Shown here: positions 23,607-34,660 of the stretch, piece by piece | How positions within the stretch are numbered: position 1 is the stretch's first letter | How the letters are laid out: each line of letters starts with the position of its first letter | NCBI GenBank assembly: GCA_029532415.1 | Contig: JAQOTA010000015.1 | Span: 744,001-808,000, forward strand | Origin: Marasmius tenuissimus | Lineage: Eukaryota; Basidiomycota; Agaricomycetes; Agaricales; Marasmiaceae | Direction: 5' to 3' | Length of the DNA stretch: 64,000 nt | Translations under genes and position numbers: made by a program | The notes under the pieces: model-generated | Seen by the model: the letters and a program-made list of their open reading frames with translations, nothing else | Told to the model about the DNA's origin: nothing | Database searches by the model: none

Positions 23607-23970
23607 ATGTGGAAACTTCAAAAGATGGGACGAGAACATTCTGCTTTGATAGACAAGATGATCAACATCTCTCGCTGCTCGCGATATGATAGATTGTGGG
23701 ACTTACATTGGTAAAAAATATAGCTTGTTGAAGATATCAAAGGTCTCGAAGCAAGCTGGAGGTTGTCTTGACAGTACCAGTCGAGGTCTAAGCGCAAGTC
23801 AAAGCAACGAGCGCCTGTGGGCGTTTTTGTGATATTCGATCTGATTCGGTTTTCGGGCCGGATTTAAACTCCCTGGCTTGACCAGCGACACCCACCAGCG
23901 GTACTCCAGACTTTAAGTGGGCTCCTCGGCAACCATACAGCGTAGGATCTCCTTTCAACTGCGTAACGTC
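23607..23970 (+). promoter_or_regulatory. Upstream module of tandem copy 2
   Basis: It shares blocks with 33.98-34.26 kb (upstream of copy 4), 37.6 kb (copy 5), 20.2 kb and 52.0-52.3 kb: ATCAACATCTC, AAGCGCAAGTCAAAGC, GGGCGTTTTTGTGATATTC, TTTTCGGGCCGGAT and CACCCACCAGCGG. It lies 280-640 bp before the ATG of copy 2. A promoter role is inferred from conserved position only; it might equally be duplicated non-functional flank. Confidence 0.45.
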
Positions 23971-24248
23971 ACTCGACCAAATCTTTGATTAACTCCCGTA
24001 TCGAGGGCCACATATAGACGTGAGAGCTTACTGCGAGGTGCGTCGTGATCTCGGTTTCAGGCTGCGTCGTTGAGAAAAATAACCAAAAAGACAGGATGCA
24101 GCACCGCGATTCTGTTAAAATTGATGAATGGACATCTGTTTCGCGTCTCAAATAGGCATCGTTGGTCGCATAGATCCACTAGGATCGTTGGAACCAGTTG
24201 GGCAACATAGCTTGATCGTCTACCGTCACCCCTTCAAACAGATCACCA

Positions 24249-26046
24249 ATGCTCCCCGAGCTCTTTCGAAAGGCACAAAACTTCACAGTATCCGGCGGCA
24301 GCTTCAACAACGTCGAGGGGGGTCAATACAATTACTATGGCCCGACCACGATCATCCAAAATCGAATCAATAACCGGGGGGAATTCGACGAGGTGAGCGG
24401 AGAACCGTCCTACTCGAGGACGAGAAGTCAATTTCTTCTATAGTTTTACTTCGTGAAGCGCGGTGCAATCTGCAGACTGAGGGATATCTATTGCTACACT
24501 TACCCGCGACGATGGGACGACGGGGAACGATGGTACTTGGAAAGAGGATATCGAGCTGACAGGACAGTCTGTGCTGCGAGGGTACGGAGAGAACCGGACA
24601 CAATGTTTACAGTAATACATTACAGTGGGCCGGAGGCACGGAAGGTACACGACGACCACTACTCTCATCTTCAATGCTGAACGCTTACTATGGCGCTTCC
24701 TTGAGGCTTTTGAAGAAGACTTTCGGTCGTTATCAAGAACACTGTGCGTCTCACTCTTCTACAATTTCGTACCAGTTCCAGTTCTCAAGTCATCATTGCA
24801 GGACCTCTAATGTGTCGCAAGTCTATGGTTACAATGAGTATGAGATTCCCTCACTCGTATTGTACAATGGTACGTGGTTGCATGCTGCCAGTCGAGCTCC
24901 GCTGATGATCGGATCGGCTGCAGAACTGGTGCCAGTTGCGCACTTGAAAGGGAAGATAGGGCTTTTGGGTCAGATGTATCTCTTTGGTTTAGGTGTAAGT
25001 ACTAGGCAGTGGAGTTTTCTCTCTTCGATGCACTGTCTGAATTAACTCCGGTTCAGAAACAGTTGGGTTGCAAGTCCAATGGTGAATTGTGGATGGATGT
25101 TGGGAGAGGAGTGATATGTCGCGGCCCACTAGGACCCGACCTAGATCTCCATATATGGGACTTCGGCATCAAGAACCTGCCTCTGACTATAGAACTTGTT
25201 TGGGGAGATGTTTTGTTGCGTTTTTTGGCAAGTTTCGAGTCGAAGGAAGTCGATCGCGCTGTCGTCGTGGGCATATCCTATTCGGGTATCGGGGCTTGGC
25301 AGCTTGAACGAGTCTCGCGACCCACTGTCATTTCAACGTTGACAGACGCACCCATTGCTGTCGCAGACAATGTCTGGAAGAGTTATAACGATGGTCTTTC
25401 AGGTCGGAAATCGTTGGAAAACAGGTTGACAAGGTGAGACTGAACCATTTCTCAACTTCATCATCTAATACTATGAGTAGATTCACACCTGCTGATAGAA
25501 TTCATCTCCGATCGGAGGGCGAGTGGGATATACGGAAGGCCTGGATAGCCCAAGCGCTGAACGTTTTTCATGTTCGTGGAATCACTTTAGAGGATGATCT
25601 GAGTATTTATGGTGCGTCTTCATTTTCATGCCCTTTCCACCTGCCAACGTTCTTCAGAGCTCGTATACCCTACCACACGGTTGAAAGGCCACCTTTCGAT
25701 CTCCAAAGCCAAGCAACGATCTCAACAAGCAATTTACCTATTTGTACGTCCGCCCCCTCCCGACCTCGACGATAAGAGGTGCCACACCTCTTCCCTACAC
25801 CACTGGTCTTTTGATGAAGATGGTCACTCTCCTCTTCCACATGATGTCTGTCACGATTTCGGTCTTCCCATCGAGTTTAGATTTATCAATGGCTATAACT
25901 CATCCCGCTGGGCAAATGATCATTACAAACTCGTATATCAATATCAACTCCTCCGAGGATTCGATCCCACCACGAACGATTTCGCTCATCATCTCGGATA
26001 TAACGACATTTTCCAGCCCCTCAATGACTCGGATAATTTGGATTGA
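24249..26046 (+). CDS. Tandem family copy 2 (uncharacterised)
   Basis: Eight exons: 24249-24392, 24444-24644, 24706-24743 (38-nt microexon), 24802-24869, 24924-24994, 25057-25433, 25481-25611, 25658-26046; about 472 residues, all phases consistent. The N-terminus has NFTVSGGSFNNVEGGQYNYY, a glycine-rich motif found at the start of many mushroom proteins. Next are FVKRGAICRLRDI, VIHYSGPEA, SQVYGYNEYEIPSLVLYN, VPVAHLKGKIGLLGQMYL, ELWMDVGRGVICRGPLGP, GDVLLRFLASFESKEVDR, and the C-terminal block YLFVRPPPPDL, HHWSFDEDGHSPLP, FGLPIEF, YQYQLLRGFDPTTNDFAH. It ends at TGA 26044-26046, before the tail exon present in copies 3, 4 and 6, so the C-terminus is shorter. No signal peptide or membrane helix; probably intracellular. 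Function unknown. Confidence 0.82.
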
Positions 26047-28377
26047 TGTAAAAAGGTTTGCTTTGTTCCTCCCTTATAAACCCCAGGCCAATGTCTTCAC
26101 ATTTGTTTGCAGATACTCCTCGGAGTAGACCCTCGAGACCGACATTCGATGTTCCAGTTGACGGCGATTAAATTCCCCACTCATCCCTCTCGCTCTACTC
26201 GTTCATCTCAGAACTCTAAGCGTTCTATAAGAGCTTCTGGCCCCCCATGATCTTGCCTTGTTAGGAGATTGGAGTTTGCCTTGAACTTTTCAGACACCAC
26301 CGTGCGGACTCTGGACGTTGCCAGACATTGCAATGACTAACGTAGCATTCGAAGACACGCATTTCCACTCATTCTTTACCTCTGTAGTACGCGCAAGACT
26401 ATTCATAATTCAGCCCCGGCTAGCTGCTTGTCCGCATATTTCTCCTGACTAGGATGTGCGACGAAGTCACGGCCACGAAATTCATGTTGTCTCCTTGGCG
26501 TGCGCATTCATGAATACGGCGACAACAACTCTCAAGAACATAAGAGGCCGTTCAAAGCACCTTCAAATGGCCAGAATCAATGTACGCTGTTAGCCAGGAA
26601 AGACTACTCATCGTGACGTGAAGAGCGTGTTGAGGCGCAGGAAAGGGACCTCAAGCGACGTCGAAAAGGAGTTTCGTACGTCTGCAGCCGGTGAGGGACG
26701 TTGAGTCTCGGCGAATGTGATACGGATGCGCCCTCGGACTTGTTGTCGAGGTTGAGAGGCTTGATGCACCTTTTCGAGCTCGAATGGTGAAAGACGCAGT
26801 AAATATCCGAGACACTGTGGGTATAGATCCCGATAAGGTACCTCTCGAGTGCTTTCGTATCATTATTCACGCCGGCGTGAGCCATGAGGGATATTTGACT
26901 GGACAGTCTGATGTAGTTTGAGGAATTTTTCGAGCATTCTATCCGCATCTCACACTTTCAACTTCGTGGCCTCCTACGCTCGCTACGGGATGTCGGTAGT
27001 TTGTCTGTTGGCGTGGAGGGGTATCGGACTCGGAGGGCGAGATGGAGGTTAACTTTGGGCCCGTATTGACTAAAAAAATATCTTACCAGCGCCCAAGTCC
27101 TATACTATGGATTTTACGCATACTTCGGGCTAAGGTCGTCTAGGGGGAACGATATGCTTCTGTATGTGTGGTGGAACTCATGATAAGTGCGTACGGTATT
27201 TGCACCGCAGACGGGGTGATCTTCGAAGATCCTTCCTAGTTCGATGTGGAGCCGTCCTGAGAGAGCCAGAGAAATAGGTCAGAAAAACTCGATGTGTAGC
27301 AGCCCGTGATTCAACGCATACGGTTCCTTGATTCGGTGTCATGGGACAAGTATGGTATGGAGGATTGATATGAAAAGGAGAAGTTGCGCGATGTTACTCA
27401 AGAGACTTCATTCGTAGCTATAAGTATGGGGGATATTGGAAATAATACGAAAGACGTACCGGGGTCATCAAGGGGAACAGTGACATCCGAGAGCAGACGA
27501 GTTACTCTCGTGCTCGTGTCTGAACCCAACCCCCATTCCACAGCGCTACCCCCTCTATTCTTCCGACCAGCGTTCATAGGTAACTTGAGCTTGATGCCCT
27601 AGAGGTCTCGAGGTTTGAGTATTATGGGGACGCTTGGGTCAAGCTGAAGTTTGGAAACGACATTTCACGCTGGCATCCGGAATGAGGCCCAACTTGCAGG
27701 CCAAACGGTGATACCAATTGTGAAGCACGAGGTTCAGAGCAACGTGCAATGTTGAAGGTGGGCTCAAGTCCAATTTCTGGGTGGATCGTCTTCTTGGTTG
27801 CAGTGACAAAGAGAGAACGTGGGGTGGTTGAAGCGCACACTAAAGCGCGGGCGCTTTCGCAATTCTATTGGCCGCTGGGACCGGGCTTCGCTCCTTCTTT
27901 CGCAACACCGACGACATCAGGGTTCAACGTCCTAACTCTCGTCGAATATGGTGCTCTCCACTAACTACGGGCCATACGGACTCCTCAAAACCTCTGAATC
28001 AGCTCTCCAACACAAGCGACATCACGATGTGGGGGATCTGTCGCAGGAGCTGGTATTGGTGAATAAAATTAGGAAGAGGACGTTCATTCCCCTCGTGAGT
28101 CCTATCCTTCTATTTCGATTTGCACTGTTGACAACGTTCTACAACATAGATAGAAAATCACACCGATATGAAGGTATCTGAGGTCTCGTCCCGCGGTCGG
28201 ATATGGTGCAGCGAAGGTCCAAAAATGCGTCAAATTGCTGTAGTACATCATCATGTGTCGACCACAGCCTTGAATGTATTTGTGTAAACGCCAACTCGCC
28301 GTATTTCTCGACCATCACCTTCTCTCCTCTCTACTATGCTCACTTGACTTGACACAAGTTGCTACTTAGCGAGCTCA
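26047..28377. other. Inter-copy stretch, no supported gene
   Basis: Contains short frames (for example minus 26604-26948, plus 27384-27602) without domains. Around 27825-27900 a GC-rich patch (AAGCGCACACTAAAGCGCGG, GGGCGCTTTCG) resembles the core of the family's upstream module, about 500 bp before copy 3. Confidence 0.45.
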
Positions 28378-30417
28378 ATGTCCGTTTTCTTCCCAAACGC
28401 AAGGAACGTTACGGTTGCTGGTGGCAGCTTCAATCACGTTGAGGGCGGTCAAAACAACTACCATGGCCCGACGACCATCATACGAAAACGAATCAAGCAG
28501 CGGACGGAATTCGACGAGGTGAGTGGAGAGTATCCTTTCTCGAGGGCGAGGAGTTTATTCATTTCTAGTTCCACTACGTGAAGCGAGGCGCGATTTGTAG
28601 GCTAAAGAACATCTACGTTGACAACTGGCTGCGACGACGGGACGAAGGCATTGGAAGGCGGCGAGGAGAGGGATCGTATGACGCTGAGAGGAGAATTTGT
28701 ACAGCGAGGGTGCTGGAACAACCTGACAAGGTGTTTACGGTGATGGAATATAGTGGACCAGAGGCGAGGAAGGTGGGCCACGGGTCGATTATTCTCATGC
28801 CATACACTGCCGATCCTCTTTCTTTAGGCTTTTGAAGAAGACTTTCGGACGTTTTCACAAGCATTGTGCGTGCTCTTCCATCCTCTTCTTTACGGATGCT
28901 CAAATTGCACTAGGACCTCGGATGTGTGGCAAGTGTATGGCTACAACGATTCAAACATCCCATTACTTATATCATACAACGGTATGTGATGGAGATACAT
29001 CAGCCCGATCCAGCTAATGTATGCTGCTGCAGAGCTGGTACCGGCTGCGCACTTGAAGAGGGAGATGGGGAAATTGGGCGGTATTCATCTCTTTAACCTG
29101 AGCGTAAGTAGTCAGTGTTGTATTCGGATATGTGACAATGAACTAGTTACAACGTCAGCTAAAATGCCTGGACCGGGAGTTGTGGATAGATACCGGGAGA
29201 GGAGTGGTTTGTCGAGGTCCACCAGGGCCACCGATGCTTCTGAATAGTTGGCACTCTGAAATCGAGGACCTACCTCTAAATATAGAACTTCTCCAAGAAG
29301 ATGTCTTGCTGCGCTTCTTATTGAGCCTCGGGTCCAGGGAAGCCGATCGTATCGTTGTCACGAGCGTGGTTCATTCGGATACCAGCACCTTCGTGACTGA
29401 ACGAGTCCTTCGACCGAGTATCATTTCGACGTCGACAAACACCCCCATCGCCATCGCAAACAACGTCTGGACGAGTGTCGGTAACTGTCTTTCAGATCAA
29501 AAAGCGTTAGAGAATGGACTGATAAGGTGCATTCGACAGAGATGTCCGCTTCTCTTTCTGACCTCAAGTAGATTCACGCTTGATGACGGTCAATATCATT
29601 CCGTGTTTCTGAAGTGGAATGGATATGCAAAGAGCACATGGATATCGCATGCATGGAGTGTTTTTCACGCCCACGGCATTTCATTGGAGGATGATTTAAG
29701 TGTTTACAGTGTGTCGTTATATTTCATTCTTTTCCCACCTGCTCTCACATCTTTCAGGCCTCGGCTACTCTTGGGCCTCGTTGTTAGGCAATCTTTCAGA
29801 CTCTAAAGCCCATCGACGATCACAACAACTAATCTATCTCTTTGTCCGACCACTTCCTCTTGACCTGGACCATGGTGACACCTCTTCTGTCCACTTCTGG
29901 TCTTTCGATGAAAACGGCCAATTTCCCCTCCCGCCCGATGTCTGTGACGATCTCGGCCTCCCCATCCAGCTCTCTCTCAACATTCACCACTGCTCACACT
30001 CTTGGTCAAATGATAACTACAAGCTCATCCACAAATATCAACTCTCACGAGGCTTTGACCCTACCACCACCGATTTTGCACAGCGTGTCGGATTCTACGA
30101 CGCCATCTTCCGGCCTCTGAACGACTCAGATCGATTTGAACACGTCGAACAAGGTCGACTCCAGCAGTCTTTCTTGCTTTATACCATCTGACTTTTCTCG
30201 AATCTTTTTCTCAGATCCTCTGCCCGAAAGTAGACCCTCCGACATTCAAATGATGGACTGCTCGACTCCCCACCCAGCCATAAAACTTCCAGAATCCTCC
30301 GCTCAACAAATCGCCAGCTTCCGGTCGTCTATATTCGTGCCGCCTCCGGGCTCAGGTATCTTGAATGATTCGGACGTTATAATGGAGTTGGAGACATTTG
30401 AAACGGATCTCGACTGA
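28378..30417 (+). CDS. Tandem family copy 3 (uncharacterised, full length)
   Basis: Nine exons: 28378-28518, 28569-28772, 28828-28865 (38 nt), 28914-28981, 29033-29103, 29147-29526, 29572-29708, 29758-30153, 30215-30417; about 545 residues with an intact frame. It keeps the N-terminal NVTVAGGSFNHVEGGQNNYH motif, YVKRGAICRLKNI, VMEYSGPEA, DVWQVYGYNDSNIPLLISYN, LWIDTGRGVVCRGPPGP, QEDVLLRFLLSLGS, YLFVRPLPLDL, HFWSFDENGQFPLP, LGLPIQL and KYQLSRGFDPTTTDFAQ. The acceptor of exon 6 has moved relative to other copies (ACTAG at 29142-29146 or CGTCAG at 29158), adding up to four residues. The tail exon ends SSIFVPPPGSG..NDSDVIMELE. This and copies 4 and 6 are the best representatives of the family. Confidence 0.84.
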
Positions 30418-33400
30418 TAGTGTCATGTCGCTCGCTCTGTTCACATAGTCCAAGAATTGCTGATACCCATATCTGATATAGGACATACTCATAAGTTTTC
30501 GTGGACTAGCCTTCTCAATACATCCAGTCATCGACTACGTTCAACGCAGTATATGTATTCTACCTTTGAAACATCTGTCTGTATATTACGAGGATCAATT
30601 GATTGCCCGCATCGTCCGCTGCTCAAAGTTTCCTCAAAGCCAGTATCAATGGTAGGCTGGTTATGGGTGCGTGTGGAAGCAGTGAGCTTGAGGATCGAGA
30701 ACCAGATACTTGGCAGCTTAGGCCCCGAGTCGAACAGTATCGGGACGGATGGTAAGCAAAATTCCTGGATATTGGCTATCACGGCAAGACAGTGCCAGAT
30801 GGCGTCGGGTCAGGAAACACGTGATGTAGGTTCGCGTTGTTACTTCAGTAAGTCAGACATTCGTATTTTTACGCCGTATCGACTGTAACAACGTCGCCGT
30901 TCCAACGAGGTCGCTACATTACAGCGTAAGCCCTAAAATGTGTCATTCAATCAACATGTATACCCTCATCTATCCGGAAGGTCCATCAACTCAACTGTCT
31001 CCCTCTGGACTCCCAGTGCATCTACAGTAACACAGTAATAACCATGAGCCATCGATTCGTACACCACCGTACAAAGAGGGAGAACTCACAAATGGTTGAA
31101 CCTGCTCAAACCCCACATACACCCCGTCTCCCTGCCGCTAATCCTCCCTAAACCTGACAATAGGCACCGGCCTATCCCCTATAACATGTACGACTTTCAT
31201 CCGGGGGAGGGGTGTGCTCCCTCACGACGTCCCCGTGGTCGAGTTTAACCTAGTACGCCGAGCCAGGGAGGTGCAGTCCGAGTCATAAGTATATTCACCA
31301 TCGAGAGCGGTCATGGTGGCCACAATGCGATCTTTTCCACGTCGCTCGAGGTTACATATGTTGTGGATACTCGGAACTGGTGCGAATGGTTCAAACCGAG
31401 GAAACTCAGTTTGTCAGGTCGAAGAGACAGTGTTGGGGGTAGGGTGGGTGATGTAGGCGGTGACTATCCAGGCGAAGGTATTCATCATGAATACTGGGTC
31501 CTCTTTGGAGCATGCCAGAGGAGTGGCGGGTTGGGACCCGGGATCCGAGGACTGGTTTGCATTGCGGCTGTCTCTGCAGAGACGACATTTGAATTTAGGG
31601 CGTTGAGAACGAAAGGTGAAGGAAGAGAGACCCACCTAGTAAACTGTAGGATACGTAGCCTCAGACATTCAGCCGTCCCACTTTGCACCTCTTCCCACTC
31701 GTTCTCTAGACTCGCAAGAGATACCCACGCGACGTCCACATATTTTCTTCGTGATTGAAATCCGACGTAAGCGGTAACTGGTGCCAGCGTCCACAACCGC
31801 CAGGAACTCAAAGCCTCTTGCCTTCGATGAACCCAACTTGCTTTGCTCCTTCTCCGCAGTTGCTGGCGGACTATGCACATGAACGAAAAACTCTGACAGC
31901 GGTGTCAGAGAAGTCAAGTAGCCCTGGTTGGGTCCCATTCTCAACACTAGTATTGAAAAAAGCGGATGATACGTACCGTTTGAGGTTGATCGTCCCGTGA
32001 ATATCTTGAAAAGAATTTGGTTGAGTTTGCAACTCATCTCGACCCGCCAACTTCACCCACCTCTTTCGTACTAGCCTGCGGCGAGTGTAAGGATTCATGC
32101 AAGTGAAAGAGGTCATCCGCACGTTCAATGGTTCATGGTGGTCGCAGACAGAGTATTTGTCAACGCTTGCTGGCGTGGCAACTGCCATAATCAGAAATCC
32201 CGGGACTCACCTCACCGGGACCCGACTTTTCATGACTCCTGACTTCCACTATGTACACTCTTCGTTCTCGTACTCTAGAAATTGCCTTACTCGACGAGAT
32301 CTCAAGATTCTTTCATCACTGCAAGTTCAAAACCAAGGATAACTGCAACCTCAAAACTGTTGCCCGAGACATCAGGTCTCATGCGATGTCAGTATGAAGA
32401 TTATACAACTCAGAACGTTGGTGACCTCAAAACCAGGCTTCTAGGGTGGAGCGTGCGGTGGAAATGGATCGATGGGTGGGCTGGTGACTCAAAGAGAGAG
32501 GTTGGGTGAGACCATCTTCACAGACAACGAGCCCAAAGCAAAAAATGACTTTCGCGTTGACGACTAGACTCGAACCCAGCAGCGACGCACGGTGTGGGGC
32601 CCCTACCCCTTCGCCACCCAGCAGCTTTTGAACGACTGTCTTCAAAACTCTGACGGGGCGACCTGGCTCGAGTCTAGTTGACGACCGCTCCTCCGGCCAC
32701 AACAGCTGTGAAGAAATGAATACAATGTTCATTCCTGGCGTCTGTCTCCCCTGTCATTCAACCTACATGTGGATTCACCGCTCGTCTTCGCCGAGACCAA
32801 CGGCCGCTACAATTCTACATATCTCGACCAAGTTCGTTCTTTGGCACACTCGATTTCGGTTTGGCCCGATATATTCTTTCTCTCCCAGAATCTGCTGAGA
32901 TTAAGGTAGACCTCCCCGTTTAGTTCACCTTCGATCTTCCATACACTTCCAAATTTGGGTTCGGCGGAGGATGCAAGCGCTCAACAACCCTTAACCCGTT
33001 TACTACCTTGCCCACCTCGGATATCAAGCTATGTCCGAGTTTAGCCTGTGGATGGCCCAGATTGATCTGAACAGATACACATCAAAATCTAATGGATAGT
33101 GTTAACACTCAATCTGGTTTGGATAGTAGCGCTTTCACACCAAAGGCGAGGGCGAGGCCCTCCTTCCAAGGGAATTTTGACTTTGTGACTTTGCGGCTAT
33201 GCGAACTGAGCAAACTCCATTAAGAATTCAATACTCAATATTGAGTTACCGGCCACGTACGAGGGCTCAGAAGCTCGTCGAACGTCAGTGGTCACACAAG
33301 CCACAGGGCCCGCTCATCGCCTCACAAAGTTTCCCTTCCGAAGGCTCTCCGTCCCAGGGCCCATATCTTGTATTGCAATATAGGTTCTCGAACCTTCTAA

Positions 33401-33980
33401 TGATGGATGATGTTGTTCAGCGCTCCCGGGAGTTTAATCGGGGTACCACTGTGTGGGATCGATGCCGATGCCTTCCAAATCTCCTCCTAAAAGCCTAAAC
33501 GTTAGACGACTGTAGTCCGTATACTTACTCCCAGGTTCAGTCCTTCGAGGCACTAAAATCCAACGCTTCAGCTCTCGCTTCGCATCCTATTCAAATCATG
33601 GACTACACAGTGCTACCACGCACACTGCTATGCATAGGGATGCAACAACGAGCCCAAGCCGCGCAAGAATTGTAGCCTCCATGCAAAAGTCCCTACGCTC
33701 ACATTCGTGGTTCAGCTGTGAAGGACAGACATCAAAGGGCTAGAATTGGGAGGCTCGTTTGACTGACGAGAGTTAAATATACTGACGTCCAGAATTTTCG
33801 ATAACGAGCCAAAATGGGAGGACTGGGTTTTGTCATCTCGGTAAATCGGACATATCAACGCCTCCCAAGTAAGCGCAGTGCACTGATTCTCAATTTTAGC
33901 TGACCCCCACCATCAAACGTGCTTCATCGGATTGGTTCCAGTATGTCCTATGTTCGCAAGTTATTTCAAAGGGAGGTCTT
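30418..33980. other. Long inter-copy stretch, mostly unassigned
   Basis: Contains overlapping frames of 60-140 codons on both strands (for example minus 31485-31880 and 31669-32037), none with a recognised domain. A minus-strand segment near 31.3 kb reads TALDGEYTYDSD and resembles DGQEYTYELGD at about 40.24 kb, hinting at a decayed second minus-strand family. A tRNA-like Pol III box pair lies at about 32.56-32.62 kb. Confidence 0.4.
32555..32680 (-). repeat. tRNA-like A/B-box sequence with inverted repeat
   Basis: The minus strand has TGGCGAAGGGG (rc of 32606-32616, A-box like) and GGTTCGAGTCT (rc of 32566-32576, B-box like) about 40 bp apart, as in tRNA genes. The acceptor and T stems do not pair well, so a working tRNA is unlikely. 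CTAGACTCGA at 32564-32573 is repeated inverted as TCGAGTCTAG near 32669-32678. It may be a decayed tRNA or a tRNA-derived SINE. Confidence 0.3.
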
Positions 33981-34260
33981 GAAGTCCGAACACATACGTG
34001 GAACCTTCGATAGATGGAATCATGGAACGAGTTACGAGTCTATTGTCATCTAGTAAAGATCAACATCTCCCGCAGGATGATTTGTTATGGAGCTTAGATT
34101 GTATATGGGAAGGCGACGTGGTAAGGGGAGAAATAAGAGAGGGGACTTGAAGGCTGCGGAGACGAGGGCAAGGTAGCGAATCAAAGTAGGCGCGTATAGG
34201 GGCTTTTGCAGTCCTTGATATGTCTTAGGCCACGCATTACCACTTACTCGGATTTATGCC
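33981..34260 (+). promoter_or_regulatory. Upstream module of tandem copy 4
   Basis: ACGTGGAACCTTCGATAGATGG, GATCAACATCTCCCGC and AATCAAAGTAGGCGCGTATA-GGGGCTTTTG align in order with the module before copy 2. The regulatory role is inferred. Confidence 0.4.
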
Positions 34261-34660
34261 TCTTGGTCCCACCTTGCTGATTTCATCTTGAGTAAACGCT
34301 CCGGCCTGATGCGGCGAACCTCGAAGCTCAAAGGTTCAGGCTCCTTGTCGGTCACGAAATATCCTTCCATTCAACCTCGTCCCAATACTTGACACGAGGA
34401 TCCTTTTCTCATCGAGACGCATGCAAATAGCGCAGTCCTCAAGTCAATTGGGGCCGTAATCTTGGTTCTGAGGTATTGCAACGAGAATGAGCGGGAAGCG
34501 GGATACAGCATGTCGAAGATTGATGAACATCTTGTTCTCGATGTGGCGAGATTCGTGTGTCTATTCTTAATGCCTGACTATAGCAGGGCCACCTACCTAG
34601 ATCATACTAATGCCTTCCTTTCGCCGTCCCCATTGACACACCTTTCCACCCGCAACAATC

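Noticed and set aside
26604..26948. Minus-strand 114-codon frame between copies 2 and 3
   Set aside because: Two overlapping frames are open and neither shows a domain or joins to other exons.
32555..32630. A functional tRNA gene
   Set aside because: A and B boxes are present, but acceptor and T stems pair poorly and no clear anticodon arm forms.
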